Assembly (NCBI RefSeq): GCF_949987535.1
Contig: NC_080081.1
Span: 39,472,428 to 39,536,427, forward strand
Length of the DNA: 64,000 bases
DNA from: Balaenoptera acutorostrata
Lineage: Eukaryota; Chordata; Mammalia; Artiodactyla; Balaenopteridae
Direction of reading: 5' to 3'
The position numbers and the translations under genes are program-made. Shown in pieces: positions 36,008 through 48,454 of this stretch. Below the pieces are notes generated by a model. It was given only the letters and a program-made list of their open reading frames with translations. It did not search any database and was not told where the DNA came from. How positions within the stretch are numbered: the first letter of the stretch is position 1; each line of letters starts with the position of its first letter.

Positions 36008-36031
36008 CCTACCTATAATATCTATCTATCA
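35975..36031. repeat. (TCTA)n tetranucleotide microsatellite
   Basis: About nine consecutive CTAT units are followed by CTAC units and a second short CTAT run, making an interrupted STR. Confidence 0.96.
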
Positions 36032-36438
36032 TCTATCTAGACATTGCATGTCTACTGAAGTGCACATAGAACATTAAAGGAAATATAAATATAATAATTA
36101 AATGAAATAAAAATTTAAAAGTAATACATTATCCTACTTTTTTCATCAAGATTTTTTTCACTCTAAGATACAGTATCCAACTGTACCAACTGCTTTTAAA
36201 CATAAAAGGGAACATATTGGCTGATAGTATTGAAAAGTTTAGTCATTTGCTGCATTGACTTGAGGCTCAGCTATGTCCTGTTGCTCTAATAATGTTGTCA
36301 GTACCTGGGATCTCCTTTTATTTCCCATCTCTAGATCAACTCTGCTCCATTGAGGCTTTCTTTCCAGGAAGGCTCTTTTCACTAAGTGTTCCTTGGCCAT
36401 CTCTACTCCCTACCTGCTCATTAAAAGTGAGGTTATCA

Positions 36439-36681
36439 CCCCAGACCAGTTGGAACCAGAAGGTTGATGATGCCACCAACCTCCCACTTTCCTCCCCACC
36501 AACCAATCAGAAGAATGTCCACGAGCCAATCACACCCTCTTTGAACCATTACTATAAATCTTCTCACTACTCCCTCCAAGTTGGGACACACAATTTTGAG
36601 AGCATTAGCCCGCTGTGGCCTCCTTTGCCTGGCAAAGCAATAAAGCTATTCTTTTCTTCTTCACCTAAAAAAAAAAAAAAA
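36439..36681 (+). mobile_element. LTR-derived transcript inserted by L1-type retroposition
   Basis: The segment has a retroviral LTR architecture: CCAATCAG and CCAATCAC boxes (36505, 36525), a TATAAAT motif (36553) and AATAAA at 36639-36644. It then ends abruptly about 22 nt after AATAAA in a poly(A) run of about 15 bases. Perfect 16-bp target duplications (aaaagtgaggttatca) at 36423-36438 and 36682-36697 sit at a TT|AAAA site. LTRs integrated by integrase have no A-tail and only 4-6-bp duplications, so this is a polyadenylated LTR-containing RNA copied in by L1. An open frame crosses it but resembles no protein. Confidence 0.85.
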
Positions 36682-36699
36682 AAAAGTGAGGTTATCAGG

Positions 36700-39600
36700 A
36701 GGATTACATTAGCTATCACAGGCAGTGTCTAGAAGGCTGTACACTTACTTAACATTTCCTAAGTGTTAGTTATTCTATCTTTGCTGTTTTAGAAAGAGTC
36801 CAGAAAGAGAATTTCATTACCGTGGCTCAAATAAAATGCTCCAGGCTTAACTAGTCAGTGTGATTAGTAGATCAAATATTGTGAATGGTCGGACTCGTCA
36901 TTTGTCCAACCTTTGAGCAGGAAGGGATGTGTTTGTGGTCAGCTCTATCTGACATTCTTGGAGTGACTGTTGGGGAGGGGGATTCCTTGAAGGGGAAAGT
37001 GATCCTGGGAAGGCAAAACAAACAAACAAAATGCCTACTCTGCTTGATATGCCCCAAACATTAGCATGTTCATTTGGAGCCGTGCATTTGCATATATAAG
37101 GTATACTGATGAATTCTCATTTTCATTTAAAATGTATCTATCAATGTTTCATACCTCATTCAAAATTAACAATTATGATGGAGAAAAATATTCAAAGTGA
37201 ATATAGGATACTTAATTTTTTAAGTCTTGGGGGAGTAGAGTTTTCCTTCTGAAATAAAAATAAGTATTTTTATGTCTTTGGTAGTTAATTATTTACTCAA
37301 ACTGTAACTTTTTTATTTGCATAGATGAAACTATATTGTTTCCCCAAAATACCTACCTTTTAGCAGCAAAATGTATTAAGTATTTCTTCCTGGCAACACT
37401 CTTCCCTGCTCCCACTGTGTTTTGACTTAGGTTAAAAATTTCATAAGCCTTTGGTTATTGAAAAACATATTTCCAGGTTTTCAATATGATCTCAATGTTT
37501 ATTTTTATAAAAAAGTCATATTAATGGATTATTATTGTTTAAGTGCTTTACTATCATGGGAAAGAGTAGATTATTTGACTAGGTGTTTTTAAGTATTAGA
37601 TTTGTAATTTCATCAGGAAATTGGATACAGTTTGGTTCAAATCTAATTAAATTAGATTTGGGGCATGTGTATGTTTGTTAAGGCAACCTACTATGTTATT
37701 ACCTTATGATCAATTATCTTAAAAAATTAATACTATAAACATCACACCAGATTGCAGTTTTCTAAAATCCTAAACATATACATGTGCATTTAAATTACTA
37801 TACTTATCTACGGTAATTATGTTTACAATCATTTTATTCATATTTTCTCAGATCTACAGTGATCTTAAAATATCTCTGGAAAATGTTTGAAGTATGTGTC
37901 TTTTCATAATGCAATCACTGTTATAGTATTTTTGTTCCAAAACAGGTTCATCTTAAATTAAAATTTAATTCATTTTATAATATAAAACCCCAAACAATTT
38001 CTTATACTGGCAGCCAATATCAGAGGTGATTTCCTTGGATTCTAAGTGAGTTCTTGATTTCAAGTGGAATTTTTGTAACTTGTTTTAAAGCATTTGTGAT
38101 TTCTGTTTCTGGTTTAACAGCTGTTTTCATCATTTCCATATGAACTGTTATTTATACCTTAACATTAAGCTTCTGGGAATTCTTTTCCTTACTGTACTAT
38201 CTCACAACCATATTCTAATATTTACAATCTTTCCTCCAGCCCTCTCACCACCACCATCTTTTCATGTCCATTACAGTAATCTTTTCACTATTTTTATTAT
38301 CAAAAAATCACTCTGTATGCCAATATTCTGATATTCTTATTGCTCAGAAAGACATTTCTCCATTGGCCAAGACTTAAGGTTTATGGGGGTAAATAAACTC
38401 TGCCCCTACATTCTCAAACTGGTCTTTTTTACTAGAAGGAGGTCCAGTTAATTTTATCTTTCTAAGATACTGAAGAATAGCAGTAATAAATTTTCATTTA
38501 TGAAATGGAACAGTCCTGAACCATGACCCATCTGAGAGTTTCCATCACTCATTTCTATGCTCTGTGACAGTATGCTTGGTGCCAGAGAAGAACTTTCAAA
38601 ATATTTCTGTCATGTGAAAGCTGCAATATAGTTCTCACAGAAAGAACTCTCCTAGTATCAGATCTATACAACAAAACAAGAATAGCATTGTGTACTCAAC
38701 AGACACCTGATCATTTCTGTAAGATGGTACATGTAGATTTGGAATCAAGCCTTCAGATTTTGTGTTTATACTTGGGATCATAAGAGTTCATAAAGATGGC
38801 CATAGTTATGAAGAACAACAACAAATCTTTAAATAACATTTTTAAAATCTAAACTGTATAGTGGATTTTTCTATCTGTTCATAGAATACGTACAGTAAAC
38901 CTACAGAAAGTGTAAATATCCCCAGGCTCAGGGTTGAGGATACATATATGAATCAAGAAGCCAAGCTCCAAAACCATTTCTGTGCAAACCAAGCAAGTAC
39001 CATAACTTCATGATTTAACATTAATAAAGTGAGCATTTTTCCCCCAGTTCCAACACTATTTAACCTGGAGTTGAAAAGAAGTTAAAAAGAAATCCAAAAC
39101 CTCTCCTGAGTTGATTTAGACTTTTCTCCTTATGACACTGCAACCAAAAAATAGTGTAGGATTTTGTGGAAAGATGAAGGGAATGTATCAGGGATTGAGG
39201 GGTACTCTAAAGCTGCTTTTAACTAAGTCTGTGGGGTAATCTGAAAACTAGATCCTCCAGCCTAGTGTCAGGTATATGTTAAACCCCAGTTTTAATTTAC
39301 AACCCGTAATTTAGTTTCCTTGGCAGTGATTCATAAATCCCCATTTCATCCCACGACTGCTGCATGATAATGATGCTTTCTCCGGAGCAGCTTCTATCAC
39401 TACTAAGCCTGCTTCTCAAGCCATGATGTCTTCCACTTAGAGAATTCCACCCAATGCCAGTCTTAACAAATGCATAGCCTTATTGAAAATGTGCCAGTGC
39501 CTCACATTGTTATGCAGGTCCATGGTCATTAAAATTTTATCATATAAACCCTGCTGTCTGCACAGAAGAGGAACTGAAAATGTTGGCAAGGGATGATCAC

Positions 39601-40780
39601 ATATTTTATCAGAATCTCCTAAAAGAGAAAACCAACATGTTTAGAGCAGGAAGGAGCTAAAATAAAATTGCCTTTAATTTAAATATATCAAAATGTCCAA
39701 ACCTCTGAAATTGACATTTATCTACTACTGTTCATTTTCACATTTCCCTTGAAGGTCTCAGTTTCCCAAAGTTTCATGACAGTCTGATGCAGTTGCAGTG
39801 ATATGATTTTCATATGTTTCTCTTGGAAATCTTGTGTTAATCAAAGGATGCCCCTGAGACCTAAAGGCAGCATGCTATTGATTACAGTGTTGACTTATCA
39901 AAAGGCTAAGAGATTAGTGGGTTTACAGCTTTATGTAGGAATAGAGATTTGAATGGCTGGAAACTTGATTTGGGGAATTGTACGTTAGCTTATGAATACA
40001 GATAAAATATGAAAGAGTGGGGCAAAACCAATCTCACAGTACCTACAACATTTCTGTGAAAGGCACACGCATTCCCCTGCAAAACATTCCTCCTTACAGT
40101 TGTGTCTGAATACATTTTGTTGATTGTGAGATGTGGCATTTTATGTTTTTCCTTTTTAGATTTAGAACAGACAGTGACTCTCCTAAAATGCTCCTGTGCT
40201 GTTCCAATTTCCGTCAACGGCATGAGTAATCACTTTGAAAAGAGAAAATCTATCAGAGCTTTGAAAATATATAAGAGTTGTTCTTTTTTGTCATATTTTA
40301 ACATTTTATTGTTTGGAACAGTTTTAATGATTTATGTCTATAAGTTTTCAAGGTTAAAATCAGAGTGTGGTCAGATAATTTTAAGCAGATGAGAAAATCA
40401 ACCACGAACAAATGTTGGATTATGTCCTAAATTTCTAAATATTTGTATTATTTTATGCACAGATAGGACAACAGTTCTCATCCTTGGTAACCTGGCTCTA
40501 AGTAGTGCTGTGGAAGTAGTGATACGTTTGCTCCGATATATTTTTTCCTCTTCAGTCTTTTGAGATTGTTGTGGAGACAAATTTGGTGGGGAGATTTCTT
40601 GATTCCAAGCAAAGTTAATTAATCCATGTTCAAATTTACCTTAGGTGCCTTCTTATAATTACCATCCATTTTTTTCCCTAACAAATCAAAAACTAATATA
40701 TAATTTAATTTTCATAATATAATTTTAACATATAGTTTAAATCATATAATTATATCTTACATATTTATGTATTTGAAGCA
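36700..40780. other. Long stretch without recognised features
   Basis: About 4 kb of AT-rich DNA with very few recognisable repeats. Frames up to 96 codons (for example 40102-40392) resemble no known protein. Confidence 0.4.
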
Positions 40781-40792
40781 GTCTTCGTTTTT

Positions 40793-41092
40793 TTTTTTTT
40801 AATTTTTAATTTTTATTTTTTTTAATTTTTGGCTGTGTTGGGTCTTCGTTTCTGTGTGAGGGCTTTCTCTAGTTGCGGCAAGCGGGGGCCACTCTTCATC
40901 GCGGTGCGCGGGCCTCTCACTATCGCGGCCTCTCCCGTTGCGGAGCACAGGCTCCAGACGCGCAGGCTCAGTAATTGTGGCTCACGGGTCCAGTTGCTCC
41001 GTGGCACGTGGGATCTTCCCAGACCAGGGCTCGAACCCGTGTCCCCTACATTGGCAGGCAGATTCTCAGCCACTGTGCCACCAGGGAAGCCC
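40793..41092 (-). mobile_element. CHR-2-type SINE, copy 5
   Basis: Minus-strand copy with a T-run and TTTTTAATTTTT tail at the left and gggaagccc at the right. Target duplications tcttcgttttt (40782-40792) and tctttgttttt (41093-41103) differ at one base. The B-box-like motif is intact, while the A-box region reads gtgccacca on the plus strand. Confidence 0.95.
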
Positions 41093-41104
41093 TCTTTGTT
41101 TTTA

Positions 41105-42100
41105 TTGAAGTCCAATTTCTGAGCTTAGCTTTAAAAGGTTCAAAAGTTAAGAGAAGCATAATGTTGTAATGAACAGCTGCAGGTGTTCACTTAAGAAATT
41201 GGAAACTGTGTATTAACTCTATGAACATAATTCAGCCATTATGGGAATTCTGAGTAAATACAATAGAAGAATTGAAGTGGGGATTATATCTATTACTGTA
41301 CAATGTATATATATACAAGTAAATGTTATGTCTAGCACATCCATATAAGAATAAACCTTGATAGGACATTTTGGAAAAAGACACATGCCCTCTACGTGAC
41401 TTGCACACTTTGGACTGTACATACCTGCCTGCCACTGTATCCTGTGGCATACCTCTGGTGTGAAATCTAATTGTGAAACAACTGAGCAAATGTTTCAGCT
41501 TGTAGCTTCAAAAATGCCATGAAGAAATTAGCAATTATTTGATAATCATTGAACCTGCATTTTCTTCTCTTTAAGCATTATGTAATAACAAGGTATGCAT
41601 GTACAGATACATGAATATACATATATGCATATGTGTATACGTGTACACACAACCAATAGAGCACAATATTTCAAGACCACTATATTCATTATGTAATCAT
41701 GCAATTTTTCTGTAGGAATGAAATATTATTTTAGGATTGACTAAGATAGTAAAACAAATTGACTAAACTTTCAGCAGTGAGATATCTCTGAACTTACGTG
41801 CATTAAATTATACTTTGAATAGTTTAAATTGTTTTGAACAGATAAAATTTTAAGAAATGGAAGAACAGTCTAGCATGAAAAATTTAGACCTAAACAATGT
41901 CACAGTATATTTTTCAGAAAAAAAAAAAAAATGTTTACTATATTTATTCCTTCAGAGTTGGTTCCACCATGTAGTTTCCTGGGCCCAGGATAGGATAGCA
42001 CAGGTAGAGCACAGATATGTATTTTACAGTGTCCATTGGTTTGTGTTTTTGTTTTTCTTTAACAAAACAAGCTGGAAGATCATTAGTAAAATCCCACTTC
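41105..42100. other. No recognised feature
   Basis: Contains a TA/CA-rich patch at about 41600-41650 and an A-run at 41919-41931. Confidence 0.4.
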
Positions 42101-42119
42101 ACCAATAATGAAGATTTTT

Positions 42120-42458
42120 TTTTTTTTTTAAAGAAATATGTGCCGTACTAGTTTTTTTTTTTTTTAACTTTTGGGTTTATTTATTTATTTATTTATGGCT
42201 GTGTTGGGTCTTTGTTTCTGTGTGAGGGCTTTCTCCAGTTGTGGCAAGTGGGGGCCACTCTTCATCGCGGTGCGCGGGCCTCTCACCATCGCGGCCTCTC
42301 TTGTTGCGGAGCACAGGCTCCAGACGCGCAGGCTCAGTAATTGTGGCTCACGGGCCCAGCTGCTCCGCGGCATGTGGGATTCTCCCAGACCAGGGCTCGA
42401 ACCCGCATCCCCTGCACCGGCAGGCAGATTCTCAACGACTGCGCCACCAGGGAAGCCC
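42120..42458 (-). mobile_element. CHR-2-type SINE, copy 6, with unique 3' sequence in its tail
   Basis: Minus-strand copy between perfect 16-bp target duplications (aataatgaagattttt) at 42104-42119 and 42459-42474. On the plus strand the tail is a T-run to 42129, a unique 22-base segment (42130-42151), a second T-run (42152-42165), aacttttggg and then TTTA repeats. Everything between the duplications arrived in one insertion, so the unique segment is part of the inserted RNA. Confidence 0.95.
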
Positions 42459-42475
42459 AATAATGAAGATTTTTG

Positions 42476-45400
42476 TATGAATGTCATAGGCAGGATGAGT
42501 GTATTGAAAATGTAATGAACTGGCCTTAGATTATTATATATGTATGCTATTATTCGCAGTTCAAATAGTATAAAATGTATGAGTATATTGCTGTCCATTT
42601 TATTTATGAAAATTAAAATAAAACACCATCCTTTTCAAGTTTGTAAGTTGTAATAGTGATTTTCTTATAAAATAATTTGTGTCTGAATTTCTTCCTAATC
42701 CTTGCTGTCTTCAGTAAATAGATGTCTCATTTATTGTTTTGTTTATCAACACTGAATTGAAATGCACATTAAGTGTTCAAAAGATACTGAATGTCTTGCT
42801 TCACAGACTGGCTGGGAATGATTTCCAGTATAAGAAGACTCAATCAAATATTCCTTAAGCAATAAAGACATTTAATCATTTCATATCACAGATATCAGAG
42901 AGGTAGGCAGTTCCAGGGACCAGTGACTCAGTGATGTGAATATAGCATTTGTGAAGGGTAGAATTTTCAAAATTCTCTTGTCCTCCTTTAAAGGTCACAA
43001 GATACCTGTCACAGAACTGATTATCATGGCTTCACACCCTTGTTCCAGGCAGAAAGACATTCTTTAAATCACCATACCCTCATTAGCACACCCTTCCAAC
43101 ATCTGTCTTCTCAGAGATTGGATAACAACATTTTTTCCTATTAATGTTCCATTTTTTTTTTCCTTCAGTCTTTAGTATCTCATCTGTGACAGATGAACTC
43201 AGCCCCTCTGTATCTTTGAAAAAACACTTCCTGAACATTGGGTTAGTTCCTTTTATCCCCCTTCATTATTACCTTTTCATTGCTTACCTGGTGCTATCAT
43301 ATATATGAACATTAACTTTTCATTGCAGTCACTCACAGCTCTAACATGGAAAATATTTCATTATCCTGCTTCAAAATCCAGTAAAAAGATAGATGTACTA
43401 TTTTATAATAAAGAATCACAACAAAAAGAAAGAGAGAAATTCTAATTCTCATTGGTATGAAGGTGACTATTATAGCCTCCTTACTTGTACATTTATGTTG
43501 AAGGAATGGCAAAAAAAAAAAAAAAAAAAATGTGGATCAAAAGTCAGGGTAGGGTGTCCAGCTTGTATTCCAAGGGTTTCCTCAGACCCATGTAAATTTT
43601 TTTTTAACAATTTAGAAGGAAACTTAGCAAACAGACTAAAAACATGGGTCAATGCTAAAATTCATTGATTCAGATTTTGCAAACTATAAAAACCATTCTG
43701 ATAGATCTACAACTAATAACCGATTCTGACTGCTTCAAAACATTGCTTCAAAACAGATTGCTGTACTTAGGAGGCAAGCTCTTCAAATTGTTACTCAGCA
43801 ACTTGCCTGGAACAGCATCAATCCTCTTATATGTATTAAAAACTATCTTCTTAAATTTTGTGCCCTTTATACAATATAGCTAATGGTACTCATGCTTTCA
43901 CAGTTTATTTTTAACTCAAACTAAAAAATAGCACAGACATTTGTCCAAATAGTCTTATAATGAGTCTCATTCTAACTGTGTCAATAACATGTAATAACAT
44001 TCTGGTTTTAGGTATAAACCTTAGGACAAAGGAGACCATTTTCTTTTTTAATATTCAACAGAATTTTTGCATAAATACAAGCAATGTTATACTTCTCTAA
44101 ATTGGAAATATTTACTTCTTAAATTGTTCTTATTAAAGCTGATGTTTTAATTTAAAAAAAACATTTAGCAATTGCCTTCACATCTACAGTCTATGATTGC
44201 CGGCTTTTCTAACAATTTCCACTGGAAGCCCAATGGCTAATTGCAAAATTCTTGCCAGTACAAGTGCACCTGTGTTCTCTGTAGAACTGCTCGTCTTATT
44301 AAAACTTTTGTGAACACTTGTTTTGAAATTATTTTTTCCTCTATTTTTCATTGGCAAGTTTCTACAAAATCATATGAAGTCTTAGTAGGAGTAGAAGGGC
44401 TCTGTCTCTTTGAAAAGAGTGGTTTCCAAAGGTAGCTTCTCTTAACTCTGTAATAATAAATCAAAAACAATACAAATATTGTTAATTCTCCATAAAGTAC
44501 CCTAGCAAGGCAAATATTTCAGACATAAATAATGGAAAAGGGATCTATGAATACTCAATGAAAAATGCAATATTTTATAAAATTATATTTTAAACATAGA
44601 ATAACAAGATATTTTGGAGGGCACAAGTGTTACTTGAATTGGATTTTACAGGTAAGAAAAGAGTTAAAAGTTCTGGAAGAAATTATTATTGTAAGCTGCA
44701 GAAACTATGGATACTTTTTAACTTCATTATATATACATATATTTTAATTTTTTGAAATAACTTGTTTTTTATCTGTTTGCTCATTACAAAAATTATGGAT
44801 GATTCTAGCTTTAGATTACACTGTGTTTTCATTATTGGTTCTTTTCTTAACACCTGGTTTCAAAGCAGTTTATGGCTAAAAAAAAATAAAATAAAGAGGC
44901 AACATTACAGCTCTCTCAAAGCTTTATATAAATGGTTCCATTTTTTCACTCATTTATGCTTTGAATACAAAGTCAGTGTGAAGCAGTAATTCTTTTTCTT
45001 TATTTTACTCTCAAAATGTCAATTTTGAAAACATAGCATGTAATTTTAGGGCTAGTTAGTCTAAGTTTCCTGTATCAGTGTTACTAGTAGTTTGAATAGA
45101 TTACCGTGAATGACTTGTTTAAATACTAAATAAATAAACTTACTTTAGGAGTTGTGGATGTATTAGATTTTCTTATATCTGCTTTTTATTGTATTGTCAA
45201 AAAGTTGTAATTTTCCTTCCTAAGTCGTCAGGTAACACCCTTAATTAACAATGGGAGAAGAGTGGAGGTAAACTTTAACATATGGAGGGAGAGACCCTCA
45301 ACCTGCAGGGTAAAGGCTCTAAGGAGGTATGAAGAGCAAACTAATCTTTCCATAAAGAGTATTTCAGGCAGAAGGCACCTGGATTCTGGCAGAAGTATCC

Positions 45401-46415
45401 TCAATCTCAGCTGAAATTACCTTATCTGGGAAAGAATGCTGGGTCTTAGAGGCTCTTCTAAGCATTCTGAATTACGGGAACAATTTACTGTCTTCCACTT
45501 TGCTTATTTGTGCTCATGGAAGATGTTTTGCTATTGGTCTAAAGCTATAGGTCCAATGCAGGGTACACCTGGGACATTTCTTCTTCTACTCATGCAAGAC
45601 AACATGCAGTCTTTTTCTGATAATGGGCTCACTAAGCCAGCAAGAAAAGTGGTTGGCTCAAAAATTGTGAAGTTGTGAGTGTCCCAAGGCCTCTGTTCAT
45701 TTTTACAATGATTTTGACAGGAAGATAAAACGATTCCAAATATTATTTATTAAACTGAGAAAGTTACCTGGAAAGAATGAAAAAATAATTATAGAAAACC
45801 AAACTGAAATCTTTGAGTTTGGGAGTTGAAAAATGGAGAGTAATGAGAGGTTGCACTAGGTGAGTAGTATTATTTATGTTTAAATGTTCTCGCCAGAATT
45901 GCAATGTGTTTTCCTGGTTGGAAAAAACAATGAATAAGCATGGTTCCATAATGCATATTGATCATTCAAAAGCACATTGCAAACTAAAAGGCAAAACAAC
46001 TTAGTCAAGGCTCTTAAAACACAGGCGGGGAATTATGCCAGTAAAGGAAGCCGCTTTGTAGGGAACACAGGGATATATTAGCTTTTGAATGAAGAGGTTA
46101 ACCACTGAAGCACTTTTTTAGAAGGGGTGGAAAGACAGCAGACCTTGGAAAAAGTAGATAATTCTTTATGGTTGAGAACCGGCCTCCACAAGAGTCTACA
46201 TAGGATATTTTCAAGAATTACCTAATTAGAAAGAGTGAAAATTTACAAAAGACAGTATTAATATTGTTTTTAAGAAGCCATTATATTTTTCTCATGATTC
46301 TAACTTTGCATAGCTTTTTACATATAAATTTCATCTCAGGACAAATTGGAAGAAGATATATTCTCCTCTCTTTCTGCTCTTCTTTCCTGATAAGAAAAAA
46401 TTCCAACAGTTTTTA
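42476..46415. other. Long stretch without recognised features
   Basis: AT-rich, with an A-run at 43511-43530. Frames up to 91 codons, including 45436-45678, have no recognisable domain. Little repeat content could be assigned. Confidence 0.4.
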
Positions 46416-46419
46416 AAGT

Positions 46420-46545
46420 ATTTTATCAAAATTATAATTTCATCTGTCTTGCCTTGATATTATGAGTTCCATGACAGTAGATCACTTTTTCATTCATTTT
46501 TGCATAATCAGTGTTTAAGTCAAAATATTTATTGAATAAATCAAG
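46420..46545 (+). mobile_element. LINE2 3' end (weak)
   Basis: Sense L2-like end: tattatgagttccatgacagtagatcac, then a caaaatatttattgaataaatc terminus. Confidence 0.4.
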
Positions 46546-47254
46546 AAATTGATAAAAAATATATTAACAGACTTGTTTAAAATTACAGAATTCATATAAG
46601 CTATTTTTAGAAGCTAATTTGATTTCAGGCCAACATGATTTTGCCAGAATTATCTTTCTGATTAATTCAACTCTAATAGTCAACCTTTAAGTTAAGAAAG
46701 AATAAAAATCTTTGAAGATGTCAAAATTTGTCTAGCCCTTATTTAAATTTATAGGTAATCCATCAAATTTAAGGTGTCATTTATTCTAAGGTGTCAATGT
46801 ATGTGTATTGTAAATAGGTATTAATATGACATATTTTTTCAATGTAGAGAAGTAACAGGTATTATTAAAATATTCAGAAGAAAAACATATTAAGAATGAA
46901 AGTACAAGAAAGGAAAGTTTAAAATTTGTAGTCTCATAAGTCCTAGGTTAACTAACTTTAATAGTTAAACATCTTTATCTTTTTCTCTAAATTTCTCATT
47001 TTAAAAATGAATTCATTCTATATATATAGTGTTTTGCTTATCAAAATGCAACCAGATAGCACATTAATCCTTAGCAGTGTTTAGGAGTACTGGGAGAGGA
47101 TTAAGGGACTGGTTGGGGGAGGGGAGAAAAATGTAAATTATCTGGGAGTGGAAATGAAAACAAAACAAAAAAAGAACACATGTAATTAAAGGAAAGATGG
47201 GAGTGGGTATCAAGAACAAATTCACCTGTTTCATCATTTTGCTTCAGGTACACA

Positions 47255-47515
47255 TTCTAGGAATACTCTACAGAAATGAAAATGAAGTTCTTCTACTTGT
47301 GGCAACATGGAAGAATCTTATAAATATGATATTGAATGAAAGAAGCCAGTTACAAAAAAAAAAAGTATTGTTCAATTCCATTTCTATAGAGATTTTAAAA
47401 AAGACAAAGGTAATTTATGGTGTTAGACGTCAGGAAAGTGGTCAGCGAGGGTGTTATAACTGGGAGAGGGGACAAGGGAGCTTTTTTTAATGCTGATAGT
47501 ATCCTGTTTCTTGAT
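47255..47515 (+). mobile_element. L1M 3' fragment
   Basis: Sense L1M text: gtggcaacatggaagaatctta, attgaatgaaagaagccagttac, ttcaattccatttctatagag, ggtaatttatggtgttagacg and aaagtggtcagcgagg. These match the L1M region around the end of ORF2 and the 3' UTR. Frames are broken. Confidence 0.7.
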
Positions 47516-47524
47516 CTAGCTCAT

Positions 47525-47668
47525 AGGATGACAAACATTTTCTGTAAAAAGCCAGGTAGTAAATATTTCAGGCTTTGCAGGTGATATAATCTCTGTCTCA
47601 ACTACTCAGCTCTGTTCTAGTGCAAAGGCAACTATAGATAATATGTAAATAAATAGGTATTGCTGTGT
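47525..47668. mobile_element. hAT-Charlie-type fragment
   Basis: The block gacaaacattttctgtaaaaagccaggtagtaaatatttcaggctttgcagg continues to ctctgtctcaactactcagctctg. This is a very common mammalian hAT fossil. The right end is lost in an A-run. Confidence 0.65.
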
Positions 47669-47760
47669 AAAAAAAAAAAGAATTCATTCTATGTATATAG
47701 TGTTTTTCTTACTTTAAAATACATAATAACTGTTTATTATAAAATGTTTGTTGCTTTTTT

Positions 47761-48241
47761 TTCCCCCACAATTCATTTACTGAATTGGAGAGGTGATTTA
47801 ACAACAGATTACGAGATAAGGCTGGGAGAGAAGAGTTCTTGCTTTCTCTCCCAGGAGACAGTTGTGTCATGGATGCTTGTAAATTTTCCAAAATAGCCAT
47901 CTGCGGTTGGGCAAGCTGGGCCTGAAGCTGGAGATTGGCATACATACATTCTAGGAGTCCCAGGTATTCCTTGGGCTTGTGGTCAATTCCCGAGGGCAGC
48001 TTTGTGGCCAGGATTTTCAGGAAAGTAGCTGATGGGGAACTTGCTTGAAGATTAATAACGCTGGGGGAGGGTTTGTCTTGACAAAGAGGCACAGCATTAC
48101 CTTCCTCTTTGGCTCTTCTGTTAGTAGGATGACTACAGCGCTGCTCCATCTGAACACCAACAGGTGTGGTGCTTGCAGTGTTAATTGAAAGCCTCAATCC
48201 CAGCACCCACCCCTGTAGCTGATACACATGCGCAGTCATTC
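47761..48241 (-). pseudogene. TSACC: TSACC (TSSK6-activating co-chaperone) retrocopy, near-intact ORF
   Basis: TSACC is known as a small testis protein that works with HSP70 to activate the kinase TSSK6 in spermatids. The minus strand translates from ATG at 48149 into a protein with the blocks [43 protein letters not shown] and KNSSLPALS, which I recognise as TSACC (about 125 aa in human, from memory). No stop interrupts this, and the frame stays open upstream to 48239 through what looks like 5' UTR. After LLNHL a probable 1-nt deletion shifts the frame: the expected FSK-stop lies in the neighbouring frame with TGA at 47773-47775, while the actual frame runs on about 25 residues to a stop at 47709. 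Retrocopy signs are the single uninterrupted exon, a short A-tail (8 T on the plus strand, 47755-47762) and candidate 11-bp target duplications (47750-47760 and 48242-48252, one mismatch) at a TT|AAAAAA site. I infer a processed pseudogene or candidate retrogene. No promoter is evident. Confidence 0.85.
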
Positions 48242-48454
48242 GTTACTTTTTTAAAAGAACATAGCACAAAAGATAAAACATAGGCACAAAATCAGCTACA
48301 CAGTGGTAACACTAATGCTATATAGTAAAATACTATAGTATTACATAGTATTATATAATATTAAAGCATTATATTATATTATAGTATATATAAATATATG
48401 TAGCAAAAGCACATATATATGTTCTTTAACCTATCTTTCTAGAAACATTCAAAA

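Noticed and set aside
9076..36031. Tandem repeat arrays considered as CRISPR-like arrays
   Set aside because: They are simple 2-4-base microsatellites in a mammalian genome, with no repeat-spacer structure.
36292..36732. 146-codon plus-strand frame that could suggest a small gene
   Set aside because: It crosses the LTR-derived insertion and its poly(A) run (read as lysines), with no recognisable domain.
45436..45678. 80-codon plus-strand frame with fairly ordinary amino-acid composition
   Set aside because: I recognise no family, domain or splice structure, and frames of this length are expected by chance in 64 kb.
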